Shown here piece by piece: positions 34,914 to 43,303 of a DNA stretch of 46,067 nucleotides. The stretch's first letter is position 1, and the number at the start of each line of letters is the position of its first letter. Source of the DNA: Archaeoglobus sp. UBA230 (GTDB taxonomy: Archaea > Halobacteriota > Archaeoglobi > Archaeoglobales > Archaeoglobaceae). The notes beneath the pieces were generated by a model. The model was not told the origin of the DNA and did no database searches. It saw only the letters and a program-made list of their open reading frames with translations. The stretch lies in assembly GCA_002507545.1 (NCBI GenBank), contig DAVR01000006.1, forward strand, positions 1 through 46,067, read 5' to 3'. A program made the translations under genes and the position numbers.

Positions 34914-35947
34914 ACCCTACTCAGCCTCTCAAGCATCTTCTTCCTGTCGTAATCACCCAGTTCGGCCTGTTTTACAGCATCTCTCATGAACTCGATAACT
35001 TCGTCGTAGATGTCTTTTTTCACCGGAAACGGGACACCATCTTTTCCACCGACGGCAAAGCAGTATTTAGCCGGATCAATCTTGTCGTATTCTGTGTTGT
35101 AGATTACATCAGCAATCAAAGCGAGAGCTCTGATCGTTTCTCTACCAAATCCCTTTATCATAAGAATGTCCTCAAACCTTTCAGGCTGGAGATTGTAGGC
35201 CTTCTCAACAACCTTCCAGTCAATCCTTCTTGGCACACCTATGCCACCTCTCCACTTCACGATTGAGATAAGCTTTCTGTAATCTTTTTTGAACCTCCCA
35301 TCTCTCACGATGTCCACACAGACCTTCCTTGCTTCTCTGCTCAAGTCTGAGACCAAGTTCACGACCTCCTTTTCCCTTCTTTCGGTTATAATCCCTTCAT
35401 GTACATTTTCGAGTTCAGGAGTTGTTGAATAGACATCCCAGTGATACCTCCTCGCCATCCTATCCTTCTCATTCATGCCCTGCTGGACTACCGTAAAGTA
35501 TTTTGGTGTGAAAAACACTGCGTGGTGGTAAATGCTGTAGCCATCAATCAGTGCGGCATTGTCTGCTTTTGCGGCAAACCTGCTAAACTGAACTATCTTC
35601 TCACCCTTCGCTCCAATTTCCTCTGAATACTTTTTAATCTCTTCGGGGGTTCTCAGAGCGTTGCTCCCCTTCCCACCAGCAACCCTGATGGAGAACTCGT
35701 CGCTGTTCAATACCGATTTCAGCACACCCGTGAGAACCGTGGTAACTCCGCTTGAATTCCAGTCGAATCCGAGGACATTTGACATGGACTGGAAGAATAT
35801 CGGGTTTGAGATTCTTTCCAAAAACTCCTTCTCTCCGTATTCCAGAACGATGAGCTTAACAAGTGGGGATGCTAACTTCTTCATTCTGGTGAGTAACCAG
35901 TAAGGAGCCTTTCCGTGGTGGAGCGGAAGATAGATTTCTCCAGTCAT
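34904..35947 (-). CDS. DUF763 family protein
   Basis: 347 aa, soluble. The N-terminal YLPLHHGKAPYWLLTRMKKLA and VAGGKGSNALRTPEEI, and AALIDGYSIYHHAVFFT and RRYHWDVYSTTPE in the middle, match archaeal and bacterial DUF763 proteins. The C-terminal part includes a helix-hairpin-helix-like FEDILMIKGFGRETIRALALI, suggesting a nucleic acid link. Function not established. It overlaps archease by 4 bp at the start (ATGA) and aroA by 10 bp at the end, so it is expressed with the RNA-ligase cofactor archease. Confidence 0.85.
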   Translation of the reverse strand: MTGEIYLPLHHGKAPYWLLTRMKKLASPLVKLIVLEYGEKEFLERISNPIFFQSMSNVLGFDWNSSGVTTVLTGVLKSVLNSDEFSIRVAGGKGSNALRTPEEIKKYSEEIGAKGEKIVQFSRFAAKADNAALIDGYSIYHHAVFFTPKYFTVVQQGMNEKDRMARRYHWDVYSTTPELENVHEGIITERREKEVVNLVSDLSREARKVCVDIVRDGRFKKDYRKLISIVKWRGGIGVPRRIDWKVVEKAYNLQPERFEDILMIKGFGRETIRALALIADVIYNTEYDKIDPAKYCFAVGGKDGVPFPVKKDIYDEVIEFMRDAVKQAELGDYDRKKMLERLSRVWM

Positions 35948-36357
35948 ATATCCACGACCACAAAAGCCTTAAGACCCTCAGGAGTCTTCTCAACTCTGAA
36001 CTTGTGCATTGTTATTGCCTTCGGCTCTACCTTCACGTTTTCTGGTGTAAACTTTCCTCCTTTCAGCTTTCCAGCGGCTTTTTTAACGTCATTTCCCCTA
36101 ACCTCGACCTCAACATCTTTTGCAGCGAAAAACTGGGTGTCGAATAGATAAAGAAGCTCGTTAAGCCATCTGTAAAGTAAAATCTCTTCGTCTTCTCCCT
36201 CAACCTCGATTTTAACCTCTTTGTAACCATCAATTTTGCTCAAATCAACAAAAGAATCATAAAAAGCAAGACCAGCATTCTTAAGGAGTTCTGCCAGGCT
36301 GCTACCGTAAACTTCAAAGGCTATATCAGCGGTGTGGTCTATGAATCTGTATTTCAT
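35944..36357 (-). CDS. archease (RtcB tRNA ligase cofactor)
   Basis: 137 aa, full family length. MKYRFIDHTADIAFEVYG carries the conserved Asp residues of the metal site, and YRWLNELLYLFDTQFF and AITMHKFRVEKTPEGLKAFVVVDI complete the pattern, with the last Asp near the C-terminus. Known: archease helps guanylylation and turnover of the RtcB ligase, which joins tRNA halves. Its presence fits the intron-containing tRNA-Glu of this window; rtcB itself is not here. It shares an operon with DUF763. Confidence 0.93.
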   Translation of the reverse strand: MKYRFIDHTADIAFEVYGSSLAELLKNAGLAFYDSFVDLSKIDGYKEVKIEVEGEDEEILLYRWLNELLYLFDTQFFAAKDVEVEVRGNDVKKAAGKLKGGKFTPENVKVEPKAITMHKFRVEKTPEGLKAFVVVDI

Positions 36358-36368
36358 GTAAGTATCTC

Positions 36369-36944
36369 TCAGACTCTGTTATTTCTGTGTTTCGCAGTGA
36401 AGCAAACGAAGTCATTTTCCGAGTGCTTAAGTCTGGTTTTTCTTACATCAGTGATATCAAATCCGGTGTTCCTCAGCATCTCAGCAACCTCATTCTCGGT
36501 GTAGAACCTCGCCACCCTGTAGAAGGGGCTATCCTTGCCCGCATATTCCTCCCCTAATCCTGAGTTTCTTGGGATTACACATGCAACAAAAAATCCGTCA
36601 TCTCTCAGCACCCTTTTCACCTCAGAAAGAGCCTTGACAGGCTCGTTGAGGAAACAGAGTGTGAAGATCAAATAAACTGATTTGAAAACATGATCTCTGA
36701 AGGGCAAATGCCCTGCATCAGCCCAGATACATTCTACACCTCTCCCCTTTGCAATCCTCAGCATCGCCAAGGAGATGTCAACTCCAACATCAATTCCTAT
36801 AACTGCAAATCTCCCAGTTCCAACTCCAATTTCGAGTGATGGGCTTTCTGGCTTTGGAATTACAGAAAGTTCCTTCTCGTAAAGTTCCCTATTCTTCTCA
36901 TACCATCTGTCGTATCTTTCAGCGTTACTTTCGAAAATGCTCAT
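36369..36944 (-). CDS. SAM-dependent methyltransferase, class I
   Basis: 191 aa, small. Motif I is EIGVGTGRFAVIGIDVGVD near 37-55. The region CIWADAGHLPFRDHVFKSV near 72-90 holds the acidic SAM-contact residues, followed by LSEVKRVLRDDGFFVACVIP near 109-128, as in the Methyltransf_11 type. The substrate is unknown. The ATG follows GGAGGAGAT and overlaps the Fe-S protein gene by 20 bp. It probably belongs to the same operon as archease, 11 bp downstream. Confidence 0.9.
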   Translation of the reverse strand: MSIFESNAERYDRWYEKNRELYEKELSVIPKPESPSLEIGVGTGRFAVIGIDVGVDISLAMLRIAKGRGVECIWADAGHLPFRDHVFKSVYLIFTLCFLNEPVKALSEVKRVLRDDGFFVACVIPRNSGLGEEYAGKDSPFYRVARFYTENEVAEMLRNTGFDITDVRKTRLKHSENDFVCFTAKHRNNRV

Positions 36945-37134
36945 ATCTCCTCATCTTGCAAGCTCCAATAGTTTCTCTCCCACTCGCTACAGCCACGGCA
37001 AGCTCTGCGCACCCTCTATAACCGCACTTTCTGCAATTCCTCTTAGGTAAAAGCAGGTATATCATCTCAGCTGCTGCGATCTTTACGCCAAATCCGGTAA
37101 CAGACCTCGCAAACTTGATGAACTTTACGAGCAT
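36925..37134 (-). CDS. small 4-Cys Fe-S domain protein
   Basis: 69 aa. NCRKCGYRGCAELAVAVASG and IGACK give four cysteines (C34, C37, C42, C59) in the C-x2-C-x4-C-x16-C pattern of the FeS domain (PF04060) found in RnfB and CO-dehydrogenase-type proteins. It probably binds one [4Fe-4S] cluster. Residues 14-30 are fairly hydrophobic. First gene of the methyltransferase-archease-DUF763-aroA operon. It may be an electron carrier or a structural Fe-S partner; its role is not determined. Confidence 0.78.
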   Translation of the reverse strand: MLVKFIKFARSVTGFGVKIAAAEMIYLLLPKRNCRKCGYRGCAELAVAVASGRETIGACKMRRYEHFRK

Positions 37135-37210
37135 CAGCTTTTCATCAAAATTCTGTTTTAAATACCTAACTTTCCAATATTAAGCTAAAGAAAAATACGG
37201 AGAAAAAATT

Positions 37211-38659
37211 TTAGATGTCAAAATATTTCATGAACTCCCATGGCGTTATATACAAACAATACTGGTTCCACTCGTCAATTTTGAGCTCCATGAAGGCATC
37301 AAAGATGTGTGAGCCAAGAACTTCCTGCATGAGTTCATCACTTGCCAGATGATCTATCGCGTCCCTCAAGGTAGTTGGAAGCTCTCCAACTCCAAGTTCC
37401 CTCTTCTGAGCTGGTGTCAGCTCGTATACATCCTCAAGCAGCGGATCACCGGGATCAATTTTCTTCTTTATACCATCAAGTCCCGCAGCAAGCTGGGCGG
37501 TGATTGCAAGATAGGGGTTGCAGCTTGGGTCAACTCCTCTATACTCAACTCTAATTGCGGAGGGCTTTTTAACATACATTGGCACCCTAACGAGGGCTGA
37601 TCTGTTTCTTGGGCTCCAGCAGATGTAAATAGGGGCTTCAAATCCCGGAACGAGGCGCTTGTAGCTGTTAACGGTTGGAGCACAGAGAGCTGTTAATGCT
37701 TTTGCATGCTCAAGCAAGCCTCCGATGTAATAGCGAGCTTTCTGGCTCAGCATGTATTCATCATCTGGATCGGCGAACAGAGCTTCGCCACTAAAAGGCT
37801 CACCCTTCCACAGGCTCTGATGTGTGTGCATCCCGCTCGCGTTATCCAAATAGAGGGGTTTGGGCATGAAGGTGGCATACAAGCCGTGCATAGTAGCAAT
37901 GTTCTTAGCAGCGAACTTGTAAAGGTAGAAGGCATCGCCAACGTCAACAAGCGTCTTTGGTTTGAAGTCCAGCTCAACCTGTCCGGCAGTAGCAACTTCA
38001 TGGTGGTGGTATTCGACTTCAACTCCAAGCTGCTCAAGGTAGTAAACGAGTTCATTTCTGTATTCTACGGTTGTATCCTCAGGCGGTGCCCTGAAATAGC
38101 CTTCCTTTGGTCTGATCATGTAGCCACTCTCGAGTTCGGTGCTGAGCGGCATTATTCTTGGCGGTCCCCAGCTATCTCCAGCACCCCCATTTGGGGAAAC
38201 CCACATATCCCAGTTCAGTCTTGTAAAATCAACACCCTCGAAAAGGAAAAACTCAATTTCAGGACCAAAAACGGCACTCATCCCGTCTTCCTTGAGCTTA
38301 TTTTCCACTTTCTTTGCTACGTAACCTCTGGGGTCACAATCGGCCTGTTCCGATCCCCACGCCTCGTAGACATCACCAAAAATTATTGCTGACTTCTGGA
38401 TGGGGTCGTCAATCCATGGAACGATCTTTGCTGTTGATGCATCTGGCATCCAGACCATGTCACTCCTTTCTATGGTTCTGAACCCTCTGACAGATGAACC
38501 GTCAAAACCGATGCCAGTTTCAAACGCGCCCCCTTCGACAAACTCTCTTGCCGGAATTGAGAACATCTGAAGGTAACCACGTACATCTGTAAAGGCACAG
38601 AGCACCTGTCTTACCCCATTTTCCTTCAATAATGCCTTTGCCTTTTCGACATCTTCCAT
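37211..38659 (-). CDS. glnA: glutamine synthetase, type I
   Basis: 482 aa, slightly longer than the usual ~445. FDGSSVRGF near 54, GPEIEFFLFEG near 130, HHHEVATAGQVELDFKPK near 207 and NASGMHTHQSLWKG near 264 hold the metal and substrate ligands; RNRSALVRVPMY near 350 binds the phosphate and glutamate. It makes glutamine from glutamate, ammonia and ATP. The adenylylation tyrosine motif of GS type I-beta is absent: the nearest Tyr lies in EDVYELTPAQK, so this seems the alpha type, inhibited by end products. A GATATATATC TATA site lies 31-40 bp upstream, and GAGGTGATTG precedes the ATG. The divergent operon encodes glutamate synthase, its partner in the GS-GOGAT cycle. Confidence 0.96.
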   Translation of the reverse strand: MEDVEKAKALLKENGVRQVLCAFTDVRGYLQMFSIPAREFVEGGAFETGIGFDGSSVRGFRTIERSDMVWMPDASTAKIVPWIDDPIQKSAIIFGDVYEAWGSEQADCDPRGYVAKKVENKLKEDGMSAVFGPEIEFFLFEGVDFTRLNWDMWVSPNGGAGDSWGPPRIMPLSTELESGYMIRPKEGYFRAPPEDTTVEYRNELVYYLEQLGVEVEYHHHEVATAGQVELDFKPKTLVDVGDAFYLYKFAAKNIATMHGLYATFMPKPLYLDNASGMHTHQSLWKGEPFSGEALFADPDDEYMLSQKARYYIGGLLEHAKALTALCAPTVNSYKRLVPGFEAPIYICWSPRNRSALVRVPMYVKKPSAIRVEYRGVDPSCNPYLAITAQLAAGLDGIKKKIDPGDPLLEDVYELTPAQKRELGVGELPTTLRDAIDHLASDELMQEVLGSHIFDAFMELKIDEWNQYCLYITPWEFMKYFDI

Positions 38660-38689
38660 TCAATCACCTCTTCACTGGATTTTACGACC

Positions 38690-38699
38690 GATATATATC
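38690..38699 (-). promoter_or_regulatory. TATA element of glnA
   Basis: GATATATATC lies ~35 bp upstream of the glnA ATG at 38659. It is palindromic, so orientation is not fixed by sequence alone; the position fits glnA. Confidence 0.55.
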
Positions 38700-38726
38700 T
38701 TTTTGCATTATCACTATTTTGGTTAA

Positions 38727-38765
38727 GAATCTTCAAATAAACACATATAATCTGAGGAATCTTCA
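38727..38765. promoter_or_regulatory. direct repeats GAATCTTCA in the glnA / glutamate synthase intergenic region
   Basis: GAATCTTCA occurs at 38727-38735 and 38757-38765, with 30 bp between starts (about three helical turns). Each contains the half-symmetric core GAA-TC-TTC. The repeats lie between the divergent promoters of glnA and the glutamate synthase operon. They may be sites for a nitrogen regulator; they do not match the NrpR consensus (GGAA-N6-TTCC) I recall. Confidence 0.45.
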
Positions 38766-38892
38766 GTAATTGTAGTAGACAGTGGTAATACGTTCTTATA
38801 CAAGCACATACAAATAACACAAACCTTCATGTATCTTAAAGGTAAGATTTAAATACACTTGGGGTCGAAAGGCAGACCCGGAGGCGGAAAAA

Positions 38893-39348
38893 ATGGCGAA
38901 GATAAGGGTTATTACAAAACCGGAAGTGTGTATGGGCTGTCATTTGTGTGAGGTATGGTGTACTGTCGCCCATTCAAGGTCAAAGGATATTATCAAGGCT
39001 TTTATGTATGAGCAACCAAGAGCCCAGCCGAGGATACTGGTTGAGGAAGATTTGCCAGAAACCTTTGCTTTGCAGTGCAGGCATTGCGAAGAGCCGAAGT
39101 GCGTGGCAGCTTGCATTGCTGGAGCGATGTACAAGGATGAAGATGGAGTAGTGCTTCACGATGAGAGCAAATGTGTTGCCTGCTACAGCTGTATTATGGC
39201 GTGTCCATATGGGGCGATTAGAATAAACCTTGAGACGAAGAAACCGCTTAAATGTGATCTGTGCAAGGGACTTGATTATCCCTACTGTGTGATGAAGTGT
39301 CCCAACAACGCCCTTGAAGTGGTGGTGGAGGCGGAGGAATTCGTATGA
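38893..39348 (+). CDS. polyferredoxin, four [4Fe-4S] clusters (HycB/DmsB-like)
   Basis: 151 aa with sixteen cysteines in four groups: CMGCHLCEVWC near 16-26, CRHCEEPKCVAAC near 59-71, CVACYSCIMAC near 91-101 and CDLCKGLDYPYCVMKC near 116-131. This is the layout of HycB/DmsB-type electron-transfer subunits, with probably four cubane clusters. GGAGGCGG precedes the ATG, and GATTTAAATAC (TATA) lies about 37-47 bp upstream. As first gene of the glutamate synthase operon, it likely passes electrons between the flavoprotein and the synthase. Its stop overlaps the next gene's start by 4 bp. Confidence 0.93.
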   Translation: MAKIRVITKPEVCMGCHLCEVWCTVAHSRSKDIIKAFMYEQPRAQPRILVEEDLPETFALQCRHCEEPKCVAACIAGAMYKDEDGVVLHDESKCVACYSCIMACPYGAIRINLETKKPLKCDLCKGLDYPYCVMKCPNNALEVVVEAEEFV

Positions 39349-40634
39349 GGTACGATTTTGTGGTTATCGGAAACTCTGCAGGAGGAATAGGATGCGTTGA
39401 GGCAATAAGGGAGAAGGACAGGGAATCGAGCGTGCTTGTAATTTCGGCAGAGAAGTATCACGCCTATTCCAGAGCTCTGATTCCCTACTACTTGGATGGC
39501 AAGATAGACTTTGAGAGGATGTACTACCGCCCTCCAGACTTCTACGAAAAGATGAATGTTGACACAAAGCTTGGAGTGAAGGCCGTTGGAATTGATGTTG
39601 AGGCAAAAAAGGTATTGCTCGAGAGTGGTGAGAGTGTTGAATACGACAAGCTGCTGATTGCAACCGGGGGAAAGCCCTTCATCCCTCCGATGGAAGGATT
39701 AGCGGAGCAGAGCAACGTCTTTACTTTCCTGAAGATGGATGATGTTCTCGCAGTTGAAAAGGCGATAAAGGATGCGAAAAGGGTTGTGGTGCTTGGAGGA
39801 GGCATCATCGGTCTTATGGCATCAGAAGTTCTTGCGAAGAAGGGGCTTGAAGTGAAGGTAGTAGAACTCGCGGATAGGGTTCTTGCTCCAGTTGTTGATG
39901 AGATAACTTCAAGAAGGGTGGAGAAGAAATTTGAGGAGCATGGAGTTGAGATCATCCTTAACAACACGATTGCTAAGGTTGTCGGTGATGAGAGGGTTGA
40001 GAAGGTGGTTCTGAGAGATGGCAGGGAGCTTGAAACTGATATGCTGATTGTAGCTGTTGGTGTCGTGCCAAATGTCGAAATCGTAAAGGACACGCCGATA
40101 AAGGTTAACAGGGGGATTGTTGTTAACAGAAAAATGGAAACGTCTGTAAAGGACGTCTACGCCTGCGGTGACTGTGCTGAGATTTACGATTTCATTTTTG
40201 GAGCAAACAGAGTTCTGCCGCTGTGGCCAACAGCCTATACTGGTGGTAGAATAGCTGGATTCAACATGCTTGGAGAGGAAAGGGAATACACACTTGCGAC
40301 TTCAATGAATGCGATGCACTTTTTTGATTATTACATAATAAACGCCGGTCTAAATGTTCCGAATGACAGCGAGGAGTTTGAGGTCATCTACAAGCAAGAG
40401 GGCGATAGCTACAGAAAGTTTGCATTGAAGGATGGCAGGATTGCGGGTTTCATTATCGCAGGGAAGATGGAAAGAGCTGGAATATTCCTAAGGCTTATGG
40501 AGGAAGAGATTGACGTTTCACCCTTCAAAGATAAACTGCTCAAAGACGATTTTGGCTATATTGACATTCCTGAACCTATCAGGTGGGAGTTGCTGGAGGA
40601 GAAAGTAAAGCTTGGTGTGGTGAGAGAAATATGA
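39345..40634 (+). CDS. FAD/NAD(P)-dependent oxidoreductase, NADH oxidase / nitrite reductase-like
   Basis: 429 aa. FVVIGNSAGGIGCVEAIRE near 5-23 is the FAD loop, LLIATGGKPFIPP near 105 the ATG motif, VVVLGGGIIGLMASEVLAKKG near 143-163 the NAD loop, and YACGDCAEIYDF near 271 the second FAD motif. It is a pyridine-nucleotide disulphide-type flavoprotein of the NADH oxidase/rubredoxin reductase class, but no redox Cys pair is evident. ATGA overlaps on both sides tie it to the ferredoxin and the amidotransferase gene. It probably supplies reducing power (NAD(P)H or the reverse) for glutamate synthesis, which is inference. Confidence 0.9.
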   Translation: MRYDFVVIGNSAGGIGCVEAIREKDRESSVLVISAEKYHAYSRALIPYYLDGKIDFERMYYRPPDFYEKMNVDTKLGVKAVGIDVEAKKVLLESGESVEYDKLLIATGGKPFIPPMEGLAEQSNVFTFLKMDDVLAVEKAIKDAKRVVVLGGGIIGLMASEVLAKKGLEVKVVELADRVLAPVVDEITSRRVEKKFEEHGVEIILNNTIAKVVGDERVEKVVLRDGRELETDMLIVAVGVVPNVEIVKDTPIKVNRGIVVNRKMETSVKDVYACGDCAEIYDFIFGANRVLPLWPTAYTGGRIAGFNMLGEEREYTLATSMNAMHFFDYYIINAGLNVPNDSEEFEVIYKQEGDSYRKFALKDGRIAGFIIAGKMERAGIFLRLMEEEIDVSPFKDKLLKDDFGYIDIPEPIRWELLEEKVKLGVVREI

Positions 40635-41770
40635 GGAGAAGCAGGAGAGTAGTCCTTCCAGATAAGGATCATCAGGCATGCGGTCTTTTTGGGGTTATAG
40701 ACCGTAGCGGAAGAAGATTCAGCGGAGAGATGGCCATAGAGGCGATGACCAGCATGAAGGTTAGAGGTAACGGGCTGGGTGGAGGTTTTGCCGCATACGG
40801 AATTTACCCTGAGTACGAGGACTACTACGCCCTTCACGTGATGTTTCAGAACTGGGATATGGAAGCAAAGCACAGAGTTGACGAGTTTATAGATGCCAAC
40901 TTTGATGTAGTTTATGCTGAGGAAATTCCCGTAAATCCAGACGCCAACGTCTACAATCCACCGCTATTCTGGCGTTACTTTGTCTCACCGAACAAGAAGG
41001 GGGAGGATAAGAAGCTGAGCGATGATGATTATGTGGTCAAGAAGGTCATGGAAATAAATACAGGAATAGAAAATGCTTATGTCGTCTCATCTGGAAAGAA
41101 CATGGGAGTTTTCAAAGGAGTCGGCTTTCCAGAGGACATAGCTGAGTACTTCATGCTTGCTGAAGAATATAAGGGCTACATGTGGACTGCTCACTCTCGA
41201 TTCCCTACAAACACACCCGGATGGTGGGGAGGGGCGCACCCCTTCTGCATTCTTGACTGGACTGTGGTGCACAATGGCGAGATTTCATCATACGGCACGA
41301 ACAAGCGTTACCTTGAAATGTTCGGTTACTACTGCACTCTCCTAACCGATACAGAAGTCATGGCCTACGCAGTTGATCTGCTGATGAGAAAGCAGGGATT
41401 ACCGATTGAAATTGTCTCCAAGATATTTGCCCCACCGATGTGGGACATCGTAGATATAATGGATGAAAAGAAGAAGAGGTTCTACACCACCTTGAGAATG
41501 AACTACGGTCCGTTGCTGATAAACGGGCCTTGGACGATAATTGTTGCAAGGCATGGCGAGATGTTCGGCATTACAGACAGGATCAGACTAAGACCAATAA
41601 CATCGGGAGAAAAGGGGGATATGCTTTTTGTTTCTTCCGAAGAGTCAGCAATTAGAGCAGTCTGTCCTGAATTGGACAGGGTTTACACCCCCATGGGCGG
41701 AGAGCCAGTTATTGGTAGATTGAGGAGCAGGGAGAAGGAGATTGCAAAGCAACTTTCAGAGGTGGAATGA
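40631..41770 (+). CDS. glutamate synthase, class II glutamine amidotransferase subunit
   Basis: 379 aa from the ATG at 40631, which overlaps the flavoprotein stop (ATGA); an earlier in-frame ATG lies within that gene. The nucleophile is C17 in DHQACGLFGVIDRSGRRF, so a 16-residue propeptide must be removed, as in other glutamate synthases. RGNGLGGGFAAYGIYPEYE and WTAHSRFPTNTPGWWGGAHPF, NGEISSYGTNKRYLEM follow, as in the GATase class II domain. It splits glutamine to glutamate and ammonia. In bacteria this is the N-terminal part of GltB; here it is a separate protein. Confidence 0.93.
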   Translation: MRRSRRVVLPDKDHQACGLFGVIDRSGRRFSGEMAIEAMTSMKVRGNGLGGGFAAYGIYPEYEDYYALHVMFQNWDMEAKHRVDEFIDANFDVVYAEEIPVNPDANVYNPPLFWRYFVSPNKKGEDKKLSDDDYVVKKVMEINTGIENAYVVSSGKNMGVFKGVGFPEDIAEYFMLAEEYKGYMWTAHSRFPTNTPGWWGGAHPFCILDWTVVHNGEISSYGTNKRYLEMFGYYCTLLTDTEVMAYAVDLLMRKQGLPIEIVSKIFAPPMWDIVDIMDEKKKRFYTTLRMNYGPLLINGPWTIIVARHGEMFGITDRIRLRPITSGEKGDMLFVSSEESAIRAVCPELDRVYTPMGGEPVIGRLRSREKEIAKQLSEVE

Positions 41771-43303
41771 ATGCTGGAGGGAGAGTTCCACACATACATG
41801 CTTCCCGAGTTCATAATCGAAAGAAGGCAGGATCGCTGCATACGCTGCAGAGTCTGTGAGAGACAGTGCGGGTTCAACGTTCACTGGTATGACGAAGAGA
41901 TGGACATGATGAGGGAAGATGAGATGAAGTGCGTTGGATGCCAGAGATGTGCAGTCATGTGTCCAACCAACGCGTTAATCGTCAAGCCACATCCGGGGAG
42001 TTATAAGCCAAACGCAAACTGGACGAGGGAGAGGCTTCAGGATTTGAAGAAACAGTCTGAGACTGGTGGAGTTTTGCTTACCGGAAGTGGAAACGACAAG
42101 CCATACAGGATTTACTGGGATCACATCGTGCTTAACGCTTCTCAGGTTACCAACCCCTCTATTGACCCACTGAGAGAGCCAATGGAGCTGAGAACATTCC
42201 TTGGTAGGAAGCAGGACAGACTTGAGTTCAAGTTTGGTGAGGATTTTGAAGATGTTGAGATCACAACGGAGCTATATCCGAACGTGCAAATCGAAACGCC
42301 CATCGTTTTCTCGGCCATGTCCTATGGAGCCATAAGCTATCAGGCCTTTAAGAGCCTTGCGATGGCAGCAAGTGAGTTTGGGACGCTTTTCAACACTGGA
42401 GAAGGTGGACTGCCTAAGGAACTGAGAAAGTATGGCAAGAATGCGATAGTGCAATGTGCCAGCGGTAGATTTGGTGTTGACCCTGAATACCTTAACGTGG
42501 CTGCGGTTGTTGAGATCAAGATAGGACAGGGTGCAAAGCCGGGAATTGGAGGTCATCTGCCCGGAGAAAAAGTTACGATGCCTATCTCCGTAACAAGGAT
42601 GATTCCCGAAGGAACCGATGCGCTATCACCTGCGCCTCAACATGATATCTACTCAATTGAAGACCTCAGCATGCTAATTTATGCTCTTAAGGAAGCTACA
42701 AACTATGAGAAGCCTGTCAGCGTTAAAATAGCCGCTGTTCACAATGCTGCAGCGATTGCGAGTGGTATGGTAAGGGCAGGGGCAGACATAATTGCTCTTG
42801 ATGGGCTGAGAGGAGGAACGGGAGCAGCACCCAAGATGATCAGGGATAACGTCGGCATCCCCATCGAGCTGGCACTTGCATCTGTTGACCAAAGGTTGAG
42901 GGATGAGGGGATAAGGAACAAAGCTTCGATACTTGTTGCAGGTGGCTTCAGGTGCAGTGCCGATGTTGTTAAGGCGATAGCCCTTGGAGCAGATGCAGTT
43001 TACATTGGAACTCCAGCGCTGGTGGCGATGGGCTGCACGCTCTGCCAGAAATGCCACACAGGAATATGCAACTGGGGCATATGCACTCAAGACCCATATC
43101 TCTCGAGGAGGCTAAATCCTGAGATAGCATCAAAGAAGCTCGTAAATCTGCTCAGGGCGTGGAGTCATGAAATTAAGGAGATGCTCGGAGGAATGGGTAT
43201 AAACGCCATAGAGAGCCTGAGGGGGAACAGGGATCATTTGAGGGGTGTTGGACTTGAAGACTGGGAGCTTGAGGTTCTTGGAATTAAGGGGGCGGGAGAA
43301 TGA
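41771..43303 (+). CDS. gltB: glutamate synthase, FMN-binding subunit with N-terminal Fe-S domain
   Basis: 510 aa, starting 0 bp after the GATase stop. Residues 20-66 hold two ferredoxin-like clusters (C23, C26, C29, C33 and C54, C57, C60, C64). The rest is the glutamate synthase barrel: SAMSYGAISYQAFKSLA near 178 and NTGEGGLPKE near 207, KIGQGAKPGIGGHLPGEKV near 253, LDGLRGGTGAAPKMIRD near 338 and the [3Fe-4S]-type MGCTLCQKCHTGICNWGIC near 424. It condenses ammonia with 2-oxoglutarate on FMN. The gene symbol refers to the domain; the large bacterial GltB is split here into three proteins. Confidence 0.95.
   Translation: MLEGEFHTYMLPEFIIERRQDRCIRCRVCERQCGFNVHWYDEEMDMMREDEMKCVGCQRCAVMCPTNALIVKPHPGSYKPNANWTRERLQDLKKQSETGGVLLTGSGNDKPYRIYWDHIVLNASQVTNPSIDPLREPMELRTFLGRKQDRLEFKFGEDFEDVEITTELYPNVQIETPIVFSAMSYGAISYQAFKSLAMAASEFGTLFNTGEGGLPKELRKYGKNAIVQCASGRFGVDPEYLNVAAVVEIKIGQGAKPGIGGHLPGEKVTMPISVTRMIPEGTDALSPAPQHDIYSIEDLSMLIYALKEATNYEKPVSVKIAAVHNAAAIASGMVRAGADIIALDGLRGGTGAAPKMIRDNVGIPIELALASVDQRLRDEGIRNKASILVAGGFRCSADVVKAIALGADAVYIGTPALVAMGCTLCQKCHTGICNWGICTQDPYLSRRLNPEIASKKLVNLLRAWSHEIKEMLGGMGINAIESLRGNRDHLRGVGLEDWELEVLGIKGAGE

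Noticed and set aside
38861..38879. GGGTC/GACCC hairpin before the polyferredoxin gene.
   Set aside because: The TATA box at about 38846-38856 places the transcript start within or after it, so it is unlikely to form in the RNA, and the stem is only 5 bp.
41087..41272. Possible extra N-terminal domain of the glutamate synthase GATase from an upstream ATG at 40583.
   Set aside because: The longer start lies inside the flavoprotein gene; the ATG at 40631 overlaps its stop as ATGA, like the other junctions of the operon.
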